A stretch of DNA of 64,000 nt. It comes from Paraburkholderia sp. LEh10. GTDB lineage: Bacteria > Pseudomonadota > Gammaproteobacteria > Burkholderiales > Burkholderiaceae. The translations under genes and the position numbers were made by a program. This document shows positions 24,249-32,847 of this stretch, piece by piece. The DNA is taken from NCBI RefSeq assembly GCF_017814945.1, contig NZ_JAGIPX010000048.1, positions 1-64,000 on the forward strand, in the 5' to 3' direction. The notes below the pieces were generated by a model. The model did not search any database and was not told the origin of the DNA. It worked only from the letters and a program-made list of their open reading frames with translations. Within the stretch, counting starts at the first letter, position 1, and each line of letters opens with the position of its first letter.

Positions 24249-24578
24249 ATGGAAGTGAAAGCAATTCATCGCGGTGCCCGCATCTCGGCGCAGAAGACGC
24301 GCCTTGTGGCTGACCAGATCCGCGGTTTGCCGGTCGACAAGGCGCTGAACGTTCTGACGTTCTCGCCGAAGAAAGCGGCTGGCATCGTGAAGAAGGTCGT
24401 GCTGTCGGCGATCGCGAATGCGGAGCACAACGAGGGCGCCGATATCGACGAGCTCAAGATCAAGAGCATCTACGTCGACAAGGCGGCATCGCTCAAGCGT
24501 TTCACCGCGCGCGCCAAGGGCCGCGGTAACCGCATTGAGAAGCAATCCTGTCACATCACTGTGACGGTCGGGAATTAA
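24249..24578 (+). CDS. rplV: 50S ribosomal protein L22
   Basis: L22, 109 residues, contributes the beta-hairpin that constricts the exit tunnel. The family's helical core ([20 protein letters not shown]) and the hairpin [22 protein letters not shown] near residues 80-101 are intact. AGGGGCAATCAAG before the ATG supplies the ribosome site. Confidence 0.98.
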
Positions 24579-24589
24579 GGGGTCATACG

Positions 24590-25384
24590 ATGGGACAGAA
24601 AATTCATCCGACTGGCTTCCGTTTGGCCGTCAGCCGCAATTGGGCGTCGCGTTGGTACGCGAACAACAACAATTTCGCGGCGATGTTGCAGGAAGACATC
24701 GGTGTTCGTGAATACCTGAAGAAGAAGCTGAAGAACGCGTCCGTCGGCCGCGTCGTGATCGAGCGTCCTGCAAAGAACGCGCGCATCACGATTTTCAGCT
24801 CGCGTCCGGGTGTCGTGATCGGCAAGAAGGGTGAAGACATCGAACTGCTGAAGTCCGAGCTGCAAAAGCGTATGGGCGTTCCGGTTCACGTCAACATCGA
24901 AGAAATCCGCAAGCCGGAAACCGATGCGCAACTGATCGCCGATTCGATCACGCAACAGCTCGAGCGCCGGATCATGTTCCGCCGCGCGATGAAGCGTGCG
25001 ATGCAAAACGCGATGCGTCTGGGTGCTCAAGGCATCAAGATCATGAGCGCGGGCCGTCTGAACGGTATCGAAATTGCTCGTACCGAGTGGTATCGCGAAG
25101 GCCGCGTGCCTCTGCACACGCTGCGTGCGGACATCGACTACGCAACCTCGGAAGCGAAGACGACGTACGGCATCATCGGCGTGAAGGTGTGGGTCTACAA
25201 GGGCGACACGCTCGGCCGCAACGACGCTCCGGTGGTTGAAGAAGTCGCCGAAGAAAAGCGTCCGCGCCGCAACGCACGTCCGGGTGACCGCCGCCCGCGT
25301 CGCGATGGTGAAGGTGCACCGGCAGGTGCTCGCCGTGGCGCCCCGCGTCGTGGCGGTGCCGGCGACGGTAAGACTGGAGAATAA
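24590..25384 (+). CDS. rpsC: 30S ribosomal protein S3
   Basis: S3, 264 residues, forms part of the mRNA entry channel and its helicase. The KH domain with GVVIGKKGEDI lies near residues 76-86, and the C-terminal S3 domain has the GRLNGIEIARTEWYREGRVPLHTLRADIDY block. A basic tail of about 40 residues rich in Arg, Pro, Gly and Ala extends it beyond the E. coli length of about 233. Such a tail is usual in Burkholderiaceae. Confidence 0.97.
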   Translation: MGQKIHPTGFRLAVSRNWASRWYANNNNFAAMLQEDIGVREYLKKKLKNASVGRVVIERPAKNARITIFSSRPGVVIGKKGEDIELLKSELQKRMGVPVHVNIEEIRKPETDAQLIADSITQQLERRIMFRRAMKRAMQNAMRLGAQGIKIMSAGRLNGIEIARTEWYREGRVPLHTLRADIDYATSEAKTTYGIIGVKVWVYKGDTLGRNDAPVVEEVAEEKRPRRNARPGDRRPRRDGEGAPAGARRGAPRRGGAGDGKTGE

Positions 25385-25386
25385 CG

Positions 25387-25803
25387 ATGCTGCAACCGAA
25401 ACGCAGGAAGTATCGCAAAGAGCAGAAAGGTCGTAACACTGGTGTGGCAACGCGTGGTAACGCGGTGTCGTTCGGTGAATACGGTCTGAAGGCTATCGGT
25501 CGCGGCCGCCTGACCGCGCGTCAGATTGAAGCAGCGCGTCGTGCAATGACGCGTCACATCAAGCGCGGCGGCCGCATCTGGATTCGCATTTTCCCGGACA
25601 AGCCGATCTCGCAAAAGCCGGCTGAAGTGCGTATGGGTAACGGTAAGGGTAACCCTGAGTACTACGTCGCCGAGATTCAACCGGGCAAGATGCTGTACGA
25701 AATGGACGGTGTGTCCGAAGAACTGGCACGTGAAGCGTTCCGTCTGGCTGCAGCCAAGCTGCCGCTGAAGACGACGTTCATGGTTCGTCAGCTCGGCGCC
25801 TAA
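25387..25803 (+). CDS. rplP: 50S ribosomal protein L16
   Basis: L16, 138 residues, stabilises A-site tRNA near the peptidyl transferase centre. MLQPKRRKYRKEQKGRN is the typical start and KPAEVRMGNGKGNPEYYVAEI lies near 78-98. It begins two bases after the rpsC stop. The rpmC Shine-Dalgarno sits on its stop codon. Confidence 0.98.
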   Translation: MLQPKRRKYRKEQKGRNTGVATRGNAVSFGEYGLKAIGRGRLTARQIEAARRAMTRHIKRGGRIWIRIFPDKPISQKPAEVRMGNGKGNPEYYVAEIQPGKMLYEMDGVSEELAREAFRLAAAKLPLKTTFMVRQLGA

Positions 25804-25813
25804 GGAGTGAATG

Positions 25814-26008
25814 ATGAAGGCATCCGAACTTCACCAGAAAGATAAGGCCGCGCTCAACAAGGAGCTGTCGGACCTGTTGAAGGCGCAATTCGGCCTGCGC
25901 ATGCAACTCGCGACCCAGCAGCTCACGAACACGAGCCAGCTGAAGAAGGTCCGTCGCGACATCGCACGTGTGCGGACCGTCCTGACTGAGAAGGCGAACC
26001 AGAAATGA
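25814..26008 (+). CDS. rpmC: 50S ribosomal protein L29
   Basis: L29, 64 residues, is a two-helix protein near the tunnel exit. The second of two adjacent ATG codons (25814, MKASELHQKD) has six bases to AAGGAG; the first (25811) would leave only three. The QFGLRMQLATQQL region and the closing RRDIARVRTVL helix fit the family. Its end overlaps rpsQ by four bases. Confidence 0.96.
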   Translation: MKASELHQKDKAALNKELSDLLKAQFGLRMQLATQQLTNTSQLKKVRRDIARVRTVLTEKANQK

Positions 26009-26277
26009 ACGATAGCGTAAAAACCTCGCTCAAGCGGACGCTGGTCGGCAAGGTCGTCAGCAACAAGATGGACAAGACGGTTACCGTGCTGGTCGAGCAC
26101 CGCGTGAAGCACCCGATCTACGGCAAGTACGTCGTACGCTCGAAGAAGTACCACGCTCACGACGAAGCGAACACCTATAACGAGGGCGACCTCGTTGAAA
26201 TCCAGGAAACTCGTCCGGTGTCGAAGACGAAGGCCTGGACGGTGTCCCGTCTGGTCGAAGCTGCTCGCATCATCTAA
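26005..26277 (+). CDS. rpsQ: 30S ribosomal protein S17
   Basis: S17, 90 residues, is an OB-fold primary 16S-binding protein. The motif GKVVSNKMDKTVTVLVE lies near residues 15-31 and KKYHAHDEANTYNEGD near 47-62. It overlaps rpmC by four bases and is the last gene before a 292-bp spacer with a promoter for rplN and the spc genes. Confidence 0.98.
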   Translation: MNDSVKTSLKRTLVGKVVSNKMDKTVTVLVEHRVKHPIYGKYVVRSKKYHAHDEANTYNEGDLVEIQETRPVSKTKAWTVSRLVEAARII

Positions 26278-26321
26278 GGCAGCTGGGCAACAGAAGTAGT
26301 TGAAATCGCAGTAGATTTCGC

Positions 26322-26358
26322 TTGCAAGACCGGGATTATTTGTTATAATCTCGGTCTT
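26322..26358 (+). promoter_or_regulatory. spc-type promoter (rplN) embedded in a 14-bp inverted repeat
   Basis: TTGCAA (26322-26327), a 16-bp spacer and TATAAT (26344-26349). Arms 26326-26339 and 26345-26358 pair over 14 bp with one wobble, leaving loop TTGTT, so the -10 box opens the right arm. A pyrimidine-rich CCCTCTTT follows. Another small hairpin, GAAATC/GATTTC (26302-26319), lies just upstream. The rest of the spacer to 26569 holds no gene and forms a 210-nt leader. Confidence 0.75.
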
Positions 26359-26569
26359 CCCTCTTTGTGGGAGCCCCATCGCGGGCGAAGTTGTAGGTGG
26401 GGGAAGCGATATGGGCGCCAGTCCATGTCGGCAGAATCACCGGATTGCGATGGCGGGTTTCGTTTGCCGTCGCTGCTGTTCTAACCCAAGCAGCCGATTG
26501 GCTGACGGGACCAAGACTGACCGAGTGTGCCATGGTGGTGCAATCGGATTAAGTTGGGAAAGATAAACC

Positions 26570-26938
26570 ATGATCCAGACCGAAACTCGGCTCGAAGTGG
26601 CCGACAACACGGGTGCGCGTGAAGTCATGTGCATCAAGGTGCTCGGCGGCTCGAAGCGTCGTTATGCCAACATCGGCGACATCATCAAGGTGAGCGTCAA
26701 AGAGGCAACGCCGCGCGGGCGCGTGAAGAAAGGCGAAATTTACAACGCTGTGGTGGTCCGCACTGCCAAGGGCGTTCGCCGTCAAGACGGCTCGCTGATC
26801 AAGTTCGACGGCAACGCCGCCGTGCTTTTGAATACCAAGCTCGAGCCTATCGGCACCCGCATCTTCGGGCCGGTCACGCGTGAGCTGCGTAGCGAACGCT
26901 TCATGAAGATCGTTTCGCTCGCGCCGGAAGTGCTGTAA
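26570..26938 (+). CDS. rplN: 50S ribosomal protein L14
   Basis: L14, 122 residues, binds 23S rRNA at the subunit interface, where the silencing factor RsfS docks. MIQTETRLEVADNTGAREV opens the five-stranded barrel and KFDGNAAVLLNTKLEPIGTRIFGPV lies near residues 83-107. It is the first gene of the spc section, about 220 bp after the promoter at 26322. Confidence 0.98.
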   Translation: MIQTETRLEVADNTGAREVMCIKVLGGSKRRYANIGDIIKVSVKEATPRGRVKKGEIYNAVVVRTAKGVRRQDGSLIKFDGNAAVLLNTKLEPIGTRIFGPVTRELRSERFMKIVSLAPEVL

Positions 26939-26947
26939 GGAGCCGAG

Positions 26948-27256
26948 ATGAACAAGATTCGCAAGGGTGACGAAGTCGTCGTCATCACCGGCAAAGACAA
27001 GGGCAAGCGCGGCGTCGTGCTGGCCGTTGGCGACGACCGTGTGACCGTCGAGGGCTTGAATATCGCCAAGAAGCATGTGAAGCCGAACCCGATGAAGGGT
27101 ACGACGGGCGGCGTGGAAGCGAAGGCGATGCCGTTGCATATTTCGAACGTCGCGCTGGTCGACGCGAATGGCAAGCCGTCGCGTGTCGGCATCAAGGTCG
27201 AGGGGGACAAGAAAGTCCGTTTCCTGAAGACGACCGGTGCTGTGCTGAGCGCCTGA
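26948..27256 (+). CDS. rplX: 50S ribosomal protein L24
   Basis: L24, 102 residues, nucleates 50S assembly. The N-terminal KOW motif (KGDEVVVITGKDKGKRGVVLAV) covers residues 6-27, and the next block is EGLNIAKKHVKPNP. AAGGAG precedes the ATG. The gaps to neighbours are 9 and 16 bp. Confidence 0.97.
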   Translation: MNKIRKGDEVVVITGKDKGKRGVVLAVGDDRVTVEGLNIAKKHVKPNPMKGTTGGVEAKAMPLHISNVALVDANGKPSRVGIKVEGDKKVRFLKTTGAVLSA

Positions 27257-27272
27257 CGCTGCGGAGTAAAAA

Positions 27273-27812
27273 ATGGCACGTTTGCAAGAATTTTATAAAG
27301 AGAAGGTTGTTCCTGGCCTGATCGAGAAGTTCGGTTACAAGTCCGTGATGGAAGTGCCGCGCATTACCAAGATCACCCTGAACATGGGTCTTGGTGAAGC
27401 CGTCGCTGACAAGAAGATCATCGAGAACGCCGTTGGCGATCTGACGAAGATCGCGGGCCAAAAGCCGGTGATCACGAAAGCGCGCAAGGCAATCGCGGGC
27501 TTCAAGATCCGTCAGGGTTACCCGATTGGCGCAATGGTCACGCTGCGTGGCCAGGCAATGTACGAATTCCTGGACCGTTTCGTGACGGTCGCGCTCCCGC
27601 GTGTGCGTGACTTCCGTGGCGTGTCGGGCCGTGCATTCGACGGTCGTGGCAACTACAACATCGGTGTGAAAGAGCAGATCATTTTCCCCGAAATCGACTA
27701 CGACAAAATCGACGCGCTGCGTGGGCTGAACATCAGCATCACGACGACTGCGAAGACTGACGACGAAGCAAAGGCACTGCTCGCCAGCTTCAAGTTCCCG
27801 TTCAGAAACTGA
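27273..27812 (+). CDS. rplE: 50S ribosomal protein L5
   Basis: L5, 179 residues, binds 5S rRNA and contacts P-site tRNA. MEVPRITKITLNMGLGEAV near residues 26-44 is the family signature, with GQKPVITKARKAIAGFKIR and the G-N-YNIGVKEQIIFPEI block later. GGAG precedes the ATG. The GTG of rpsN follows 7 bp after the stop. Confidence 0.98.
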   Translation: MARLQEFYKEKVVPGLIEKFGYKSVMEVPRITKITLNMGLGEAVADKKIIENAVGDLTKIAGQKPVITKARKAIAGFKIRQGYPIGAMVTLRGQAMYEFLDRFVTVALPRVRDFRGVSGRAFDGRGNYNIGVKEQIIFPEIDYDKIDALRGLNISITTTAKTDDEAKALLASFKFPFRN

Positions 27813-27819
27813 GGTTACC

Positions 27820-28125
27820 GTGGCTAAACTGGCACTGATCGAACGTGAAAAGAAGCGTGCGCGCCTGGCTGCCAAGTTCGCACCGAAGCGTGCTGAGCTG
27901 AAGGCAATCATCGACGACCAAAGCAAGTCGGAAGAAGAGCGTTATGCGGCTCGCCTCGAGCTGCAGCAACTGCCGCGCAATGCAAACCCGACCCGTAAGC
28001 GCAACCGTTGTGCTCTCACCGGTCGTCCGCGTGGCACGTTCCGTAAATTCGGGCTGGCGCGTAACAAGATTCGCGAAATCGCGTTCCGCGGCGAGATCCC
28101 TGGCCTGACCAAGGCGAGCTGGTAA
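27820..28125 (+). CDS. rpsN: 30S ribosomal protein S14 (zinc-independent form)
   Basis: S14, 101 residues, is a 30S head protein. The GTG start at 27820 follows GAGG. This is the long form without paired CxxC zinc ligands (the single NRCALTGRPRG Cys remains), as in most proteobacteria. RKFGLARNKIREIAFRGEIPG forms the conserved end. It is placed between rplE and rpsH. Confidence 0.97.
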   Translation: MAKLALIEREKKRARLAAKFAPKRAELKAIIDDQSKSEEERYAARLELQQLPRNANPTRKRNRCALTGRPRGTFRKFGLARNKIREIAFRGEIPGLTKASW

Positions 28126-28139
28126 TAGGAGAAACGTAA

Positions 28140-28535
28140 ATGAGCATGAGTGATCCTATCGCCGATATGCTGACTCGCATCCGCAACGCGCAGATGGTCG
28201 AGAAGGTTTCGGTGACGATGCCCTCGTCGAAAGTCAAGGTTGCAATCGCGCAAGTCCTGAAGGATGAAGGCTATATCGACGATTTCGCGGTGAAGGCTGA
28301 AGGTGCGAAGTCGGAATTGAACATCGCGTTGAAGTACTACGCAGGCCGTCCGGTTATCGAGCGCCTCGAGCGCGTCTCGAAGCCCGGTCTGCGCGTGTAC
28401 CGCGGCCGCAACGACATTCCGCAGGTCATGAATGGCCTGGGCGTCGCGATCGTTTCGACGCCGAAGGGTGTGATGACCGACCGCAAGGCGCGCGCTACTG
28501 GCGTCGGCGGCGAAGTCATCTGCTACGTCGCTTAA
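28140..28535 (+). CDS. rpsH: 30S ribosomal protein S8
   Basis: S8, 131 residues, is a primary 16S binder and, in E. coli, the repressor of the spc operon at the rplE mRNA. DPIADMLTRIRNAQM near residues 5-19 and the C-terminal GVMTDRKARATGVGGEVICYVA are typical. The start at 28140 has AGGAG eight bases upstream. Confidence 0.98.
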   Translation: MSMSDPIADMLTRIRNAQMVEKVSVTMPSSKVKVAIAQVLKDEGYIDDFAVKAEGAKSELNIALKYYAGRPVIERLERVSKPGLRVYRGRNDIPQVMNGLGVAIVSTPKGVMTDRKARATGVGGEVICYVA

Positions 28536-28555
28536 AGCCGAAGGGAGAGAGAAAC

Positions 28556-29086
28556 ATGTCTCGAGTAGGTAAAAGCCCGATCGCGCTGCAAGGCGCAGAA
28601 GTGGCCCTGAGCGACGAGCGCATTACCGTCAAGGGCCCGCTGGGCACGATTACGCAGAACGCGAATCGCCTGGTGAAGGTGGTGAACGACAACGGCACGC
28701 TGAAGTTCGAGCCGGTTGACGAAAGCCGCGAAGCAAATGCGATGTCGGGCACGATGCGCGCGCTGGTCGCGAACATGGTGCAAGGCGTGACGAAGGGTTT
28801 CGAGCGCAAGCTGACGCTGGTTGGCGTTGGGTATCGTGCGCAAGCGCAAGGCGACAAGCTGAATCTGTCGCTGGGTTTCTCGCACCCGGTGGTGCACCAG
28901 ATGCCCGAAGGCATCAAGGCTGAAACTCCGTCGCAGACCGAAATCGTGATCAAGGGGATCGACAAGCAGAAAGTTGGCCAGGTCGCTGCAGAAGTGCGCG
29001 GCTACCGTCCGCCGGAGCCCTATAAGGGCAAGGGCGTGCGCTATGCCAACGAGGTTGTGATCCTCAAAGAAACGAAGAAGAAGTAA
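28556..29086 (+). CDS. rplF: 50S ribosomal protein L6
   Basis: L6, 176 residues, has two repeated domains near the L7/L12 stalk base. MSRVGKSPIAL begins the protein, and the family signature PEPYKGKGVRYANEVV lies near residues 154-169. The ribosome site is GGGAGAG. The rplR ATG follows 12 bp after the stop. Confidence 0.98.
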   Translation: MSRVGKSPIALQGAEVALSDERITVKGPLGTITQNANRLVKVVNDNGTLKFEPVDESREANAMSGTMRALVANMVQGVTKGFERKLTLVGVGYRAQAQGDKLNLSLGFSHPVVHQMPEGIKAETPSQTEIVIKGIDKQKVGQVAAEVRGYRPPEPYKGKGVRYANEVVILKETKKK

Positions 29087-29098
29087 GGGTGCGCAATC

Positions 29099-29464
29099 AT
29101 GGATAAGACTCAATCTCGCCTGCGCCGCGCTCGTCAGACGCGTCTCAAGATCGCTGAGCTGCAAGTCGCGCGTCTGGCCGTGCATCGCACGAACACGCAC
29201 ATCTATGCGCAAGTGTTCTCGCCGTGCGGCACCAAGGTGCTCGCCAGCGCATCGACGCTCGAAGCCGAAGTGCGTGCGCAGCTGGCCGACAAGTCGGGCA
29301 AGGGTGGCAACGTTGCCGCTGCAACCCTGATCGGCAAGCGCATCGCAGAAAAGGCTAAGGCTGCCGGCATCGAATCCGTCGCCTTTGACCGCTCGGGTTT
29401 CCGCTACCACGGCCGCGTGAAGGCGCTGGCTGATGCGGCGCGCGAAGCCGGGCTCAAGTTCTAA
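29099..29464 (+). CDS. rplR: 50S ribosomal protein L18
   Basis: L18, 121 residues, binds 5S rRNA with L5 and L25. The basic N-terminus (QSRLRRARQTRLKIAEL), the central VHRTNTHIYAQVF and the C-terminal FDRSGFRYHGRVKALADAAREAGL match the family. Close spacing (12 and 14 bp) places it within the spc transcript. Confidence 0.98.
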   Translation: MDKTQSRLRRARQTRLKIAELQVARLAVHRTNTHIYAQVFSPCGTKVLASASTLEAEVRAQLADKSGKGGNVAAATLIGKRIAEKAKAAGIESVAFDRSGFRYHGRVKALADAAREAGLKF

Positions 29465-29478
29465 GGAAGGAATTCGTC

Positions 29479-29997
29479 ATGGCAAAGATGCAAGCGAAAG
29501 TTCAGGCTGACGAACGCGACGACGGCCTTCGCGAAAAGATGATTTCGGTCAATCGCGTGACCAAGGTCGTGAAGGGTGGCCGTATTCTCGGCTTCGCCGC
29601 ACTGACCGTGGTTGGCGACGGTGATGGCCGCGTCGGCATGGGCAAGGGCAAGGCAAAGGAAGTGCCCGTTGCTGTTCAGAAGGCAATGGAACAAGCCCGC
29701 CGCAACATGTTCAAGGTGCCGCTCAAGAACGGTACGTTGCAGCACGAAGTGCACGGCAAGCACGGCGCATCGACGGTTCTCCTCGCTCCGGCGAAGGACG
29801 GTACCGGCGTGATCGCTGGCGGCCCGATGCGCGCAGTGTTCGACGTGATGGGCGTGCAAAACGTCGTGGCCAAGAGCCACGGTTCGACGAACCCGTACAA
29901 CCTCGTCCGTGCGACGCTGGACGGCTTGCGCAAGCAGTCGACGCCGGCGGACATCGCGGCGAAGCGTGGTAAGTCCGTCGAAGAAATTCTGGGCTAA
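29479..29997 (+). CDS. rpsE: 30S ribosomal protein S5
   Basis: S5, 172 residues, shapes the mRNA entry channel and decoding fidelity. The N-terminal double-stranded RNA-binding domain includes [29 protein letters not shown] near residues 34-62. The C-terminal domain carries [23 protein letters not shown]. The spacing to rpmD is 10 bp. Confidence 0.98.
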
Positions 29998-30007
29998 GGT
30001 GGTCACC

Positions 30008-30190
30008 ATGTCTGAAAAAACTGTCAAGGTTCAGCTCGTCAAGAGCCTGATTGGGACCCGCGAATCGCACCGCGCAACGGTGCGCGGTCTTGGCCTGCGC
30101 CGCCTGAACTCGGTTAGCGAGTTGCAGGACACGCCGGCTGTGCGCGGCATGATCAACAAGGTTTCGTACCTCGTTAAGGTCATCGGCTAA
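30008..30190 (+). CDS. rpmD: 50S ribosomal protein L30
   Basis: L30, 60 residues. The start at 30008 ([16 protein letters not shown]) follows AAGGTGG, and longer in-frame readings overlap rpsE by about 90 bases and are not conserved. [19 protein letters not shown] covers the RNA-binding core. It lies in its usual place between rpsE and rplO. Confidence 0.97.
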
Positions 30191-30220
30191 GCGGCCGTTC
30201 GGGCACTCAAGGAGTTGATA

Positions 30221-30655
30221 ATGGAATTGAATAACCTGAAGCCGGCTGAAGGCGCGAAGCACGCAAAGCGTCGCGTTGGTCGCGGCATCGGCTCCGGCCT
30301 CGGCAAGACCGCCGGCCGTGGTCACAAGGGTCAGAAATCGCGTTCGGGCGGCTTTCACAAGGTCGGCTTCGAAGGCGGTCAAATGCCTCTGCAACGCCGT
30401 CTGCCGAAGCGTGGCTTTACCTCGCTGACGAAGGAATTCGTCGGTGAAGTGCGCCTTGGCGATCTGGAAAAACTGCCGGTCGACGAAATCGATCTGCTCG
30501 CACTGAAGCAAGCCGGTCTGATCGGCGAGATGATGACGAGCGCCAAGATCATCGCGACGGGCGAGCTGAAGCGCAAGATCGTCGTGAAGGGTCTGGGTGC
30601 GACGAAGGGCGCGCGCGCTGCGATCGAAGCAGCTGGCGGTTCTTTCGCCGAGTAA
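30221..30655 (+). CDS. rplO: 50S ribosomal protein L15
   Basis: L15, 144 residues, is a late 50S assembly protein with a long extended N-terminus. ATG at 30221 follows AAGGAG by six bases; a TTG six bases upstream would sit inside the ribosome site. The glycine-rich GRGIGSGLGKTAGRGHKGQKSRSGG stretch (about 21-45) and MPLQRRLPKRGF are conserved. Confidence 0.98.
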   Translation: MELNNLKPAEGAKHAKRRVGRGIGSGLGKTAGRGHKGQKSRSGGFHKVGFEGGQMPLQRRLPKRGFTSLTKEFVGEVRLGDLEKLPVDEIDLLALKQAGLIGEMMTSAKIIATGELKRKIVVKGLGATKGARAAIEAAGGSFAE

Positions 30656-30701
30656 CGTGCAAGTCGTTTGCCGTCACTAGCATTTGCATCGGAGAAGGTA
30701 C

Positions 30702-32048
30702 TTGGCTAACAGCCCGAGTCTCGCAAAACCCGGTCGAAGCGCGGCGAAGTTCGGCGATCTGCGCCGGCGTGCAGTGTTCCTGCTGCTGGCGCTGGTCGTC
30801 TACCGTATTGGCGCGCACATTCCGGTGCCGGGTATTGACCCGGACCAGCTGGCAAAGCTGTTCCAAAGCCAGTCGGGCGGCATCCTTGGCATGTTCAACA
30901 TGTTTTCGGGTGGCGCACTTTCGCGGTTCACGATTTTCGCGCTAGGGATCATGCCGTACATCTCGGCGTCGATCATCATGCAGTTGCTGGCGATCGTGTC
31001 GCCGCAACTGGAAGCGCTGAAGAAGGAAGGGCAGGCAGGTCAACGGAAGATCACGCAGTACACGCGTGTCTTCACGGTGGTTCTGGCGACGTTCCAGGCG
31101 TTCGGCATCGCCGTCGCGCTGGAGAATCAGCCAGCGTTGGTGATTGACCCTGGCATGGTTTTCCGGCTGACGACGGTTGTGACGCTCGTAACCGGCACGA
31201 TGTTCCTGATGTGGCTCGGTGAGCAGATCACGGAACGCGGTCTGGGTAATGGCATCTCGATCATTATTTTCGGCGGTATCGCTGCGGGTTTCCCGAATGC
31301 GATCGGTGGTCTCTTCGAATTGGTGCGAACTGGCTCGATGAGTATCATTTCGGCGATTATCGTGGTTGCGCTGATTGCTGCTGTGACGTATCTGGTTGTG
31401 TTCATCGAACGCGGCCAGCGCAAGATCCTTGTGAATTACGCGAAGCGGCAGGTCGGTAACAAGATTTATGGCGGACAGTCGTCGCATCTGCCGTTGAAGT
31501 TGAACATGTCGGGCGTGATTCCGCCGATCTTCGCATCGTCGATCATCCTGTTCCCGGCAACCATCCTGAACTGGTTCAGTTCCGGAACGCGGACCGGCTG
31601 GTTCGCGGACACACTGCACAATGTGGCTGAAGCGCTCAAGCCTGGTCAGCCGGTGTACGTGTTGCTGTATGCGTTGGCGATCGTGTTCTTCTGCTTCTTC
31701 TACACCGCGCTGGTGTTCAACAGCAGGGAAACGGCCGACAACCTGAAGAAGAGTGGTGCATTCGTCCCCGGTATTCGCCCGGGTGACCAGACTGCACGTT
31801 ATATCGACCGCATCCTGACGCGTCTGACGTTGGCCGGTGCGATCTATATCGTGTTCGTCTGTCTGCTGCCCGAGTTTCTGGTGCTGCGCTGGAATGTGCC
31901 GTTTTATTTTGGTGGAACGTCGCTGCTGATCATTGTCGTCGTCACAATGGACTTCATGGCGCAGGTGCAGTCGTACGTTATGTCGCAACAGTATGAGTCG
32001 CTGCTGAAGAAGGCAAACTTCAAGGGCGGCGGCGTCCCGATGCGTTGA
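30702..32048 (+). CDS. secY: preprotein translocase subunit SecY
   Basis: SecY, 448 residues, is the ten-helix channel of the Sec translocon. The chosen start is TTG at 30702, giving MANSPSLAKPGR, four to eight bases after GGAGAAGG; no nearby ATG fits. Landmarks include FALGIMPYISASIIMQLL near residues 84-101, GLGNGISIIIF in TM4 and the cytoplasmic loop FERGQRK. It pairs with SecE (1905). It lies between rplO and infA as in most bacteria. Confidence 0.96.
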   Translation: MANSPSLAKPGRSAAKFGDLRRRAVFLLLALVVYRIGAHIPVPGIDPDQLAKLFQSQSGGILGMFNMFSGGALSRFTIFALGIMPYISASIIMQLLAIVSPQLEALKKEGQAGQRKITQYTRVFTVVLATFQAFGIAVALENQPALVIDPGMVFRLTTVVTLVTGTMFLMWLGEQITERGLGNGISIIIFGGIAAGFPNAIGGLFELVRTGSMSIISAIIVVALIAAVTYLVVFIERGQRKILVNYAKRQVGNKIYGGQSSHLPLKLNMSGVIPPIFASSIILFPATILNWFSSGTRTGWFADTLHNVAEALKPGQPVYVLLYALAIVFFCFFYTALVFNSRETADNLKKSGAFVPGIRPGDQTARYIDRILTRLTLAGAIYIVFVCLLPEFLVLRWNVPFYFGGTSLLIIVVVTMDFMAQVQSYVMSQQYESLLKKANFKGGGVPMR

Positions 32049-32056
32049 AAGGACTT

Positions 32057-32275
32057 ATGGCCAAAGACGATGTAATCCAGATGCAAGGCGAGGTTATCGA
32101 AAACCTCCCCAATGCTACCTTCCGGGTGAAGCTGGAAAACGGCCATGTCGTGTTGGGACACATATCCGGCAAGATGCGGATGCACTACATTCGTATTCTG
32201 CCGGGCGACAAGGTGACGGTTGAATTGACGCCTTACGATCTGTCGCGTGCGCGGATCGTGTTCCGGGCGAAGTGA
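32057..32275 (+). CDS. infA: translation initiation factor IF-1
   Basis: IF-1, 72 residues, is an S1/OB-fold protein occupying the 30S A site during initiation. The start at 32057 (MAKDDVIQMQGEVIENLPN) follows AAAGGA; an in-frame ATG at 32045 overlaps secY. KMRMHYIRILPGDKVTVELTPYDL completes the fold. It lies between secY and rpmJ. Confidence 0.97.
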   Translation: MAKDDVIQMQGEVIENLPNATFRVKLENGHVVLGHISGKMRMHYIRILPGDKVTVELTPYDLSRARIVFRAK

Positions 32276-32295
32276 TTTGAAAAAAGGGTAATATC

Positions 32296-32412
32296 ATGAA
32301 AGTGATGGCATCGGTTAAGCGCATTTGCCGCAATTGCAAGATCATCAAGCGCAAGGGCGTCGTTCGCGTGATTTGCAGCTCTGATCCGCGCCACAAGCAG
32401 CGTCAAGGCTGA
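32296..32412 (+). CDS. rpmJ: 50S ribosomal protein L36 (zinc form)
   Basis: L36, 38 residues, is the smallest 50S protein. The reading [16 protein letters not shown]...C...H holds the zinc ligands Cys11, Cys14, Cys27 and His33, the zinc-binding C+ form. AAAAAGGG precedes the ATG. It has the usual position between infA and rpsM. Confidence 0.97.
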
Positions 32413-32453
32413 ACGCCGCGCTTTTGTTTGCGCTTTTTGTTTGAGGAAAAACA

Positions 32454-32819
32454 ATGGCTCGTATCGCAGGGGTTAACATCCCGAACCACCAGCATACCGA
32501 AATCGGCCTGACGGCAATCTACGGTATCGGCCGCACGCGTTCGCGCGACATTTGCGTCGCCGCTGGTGTGGCATTTTCGAAGAAGGTTAAGGACCTGACC
32601 GACGCAGATCTCGAAAAGCTGCGTGAAGAAGTCGGCAAGTTCATCGTTGAAGGCGATTTGCGCCGTGAAACGACGATGAACATCAAGCGCCTGATGGATC
32701 TCGGTTGCTATCGTGGCGTGCGTCATCGTAAGGGCCTGCCCCTGCGTGGCCAGCGCACGCGTACGAATGCGCGTACGCGCAAGGGTCCGCGTCGTGCAGC
32801 GCAAGCGCTGAAGAAGTAA
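32454..32819 (+). CDS. rpsM: 30S ribosomal protein S13
   Basis: S13, 121 residues, contacts the 50S subunit and P-site tRNA in the 30S head. MARIAGVNIPNHQHTEIGLTAIYGIGRTRS is the conserved opening, with the C-terminal RGVRHRKGLPLRGQRTRTNARTRKG tail that reaches the tRNA. GAGG precedes the ATG. It is the first gene of the alpha section. Confidence 0.98.
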   Translation: MARIAGVNIPNHQHTEIGLTAIYGIGRTRSRDICVAAGVAFSKKVKDLTDADLEKLREEVGKFIVEGDLRRETTMNIKRLMDLGCYRGVRHRKGLPLRGQRTRTNARTRKGPRRAAQALKK

Positions 32820-32847
32820 GCGAGACTGACAGTTACAGGAAAACGTA

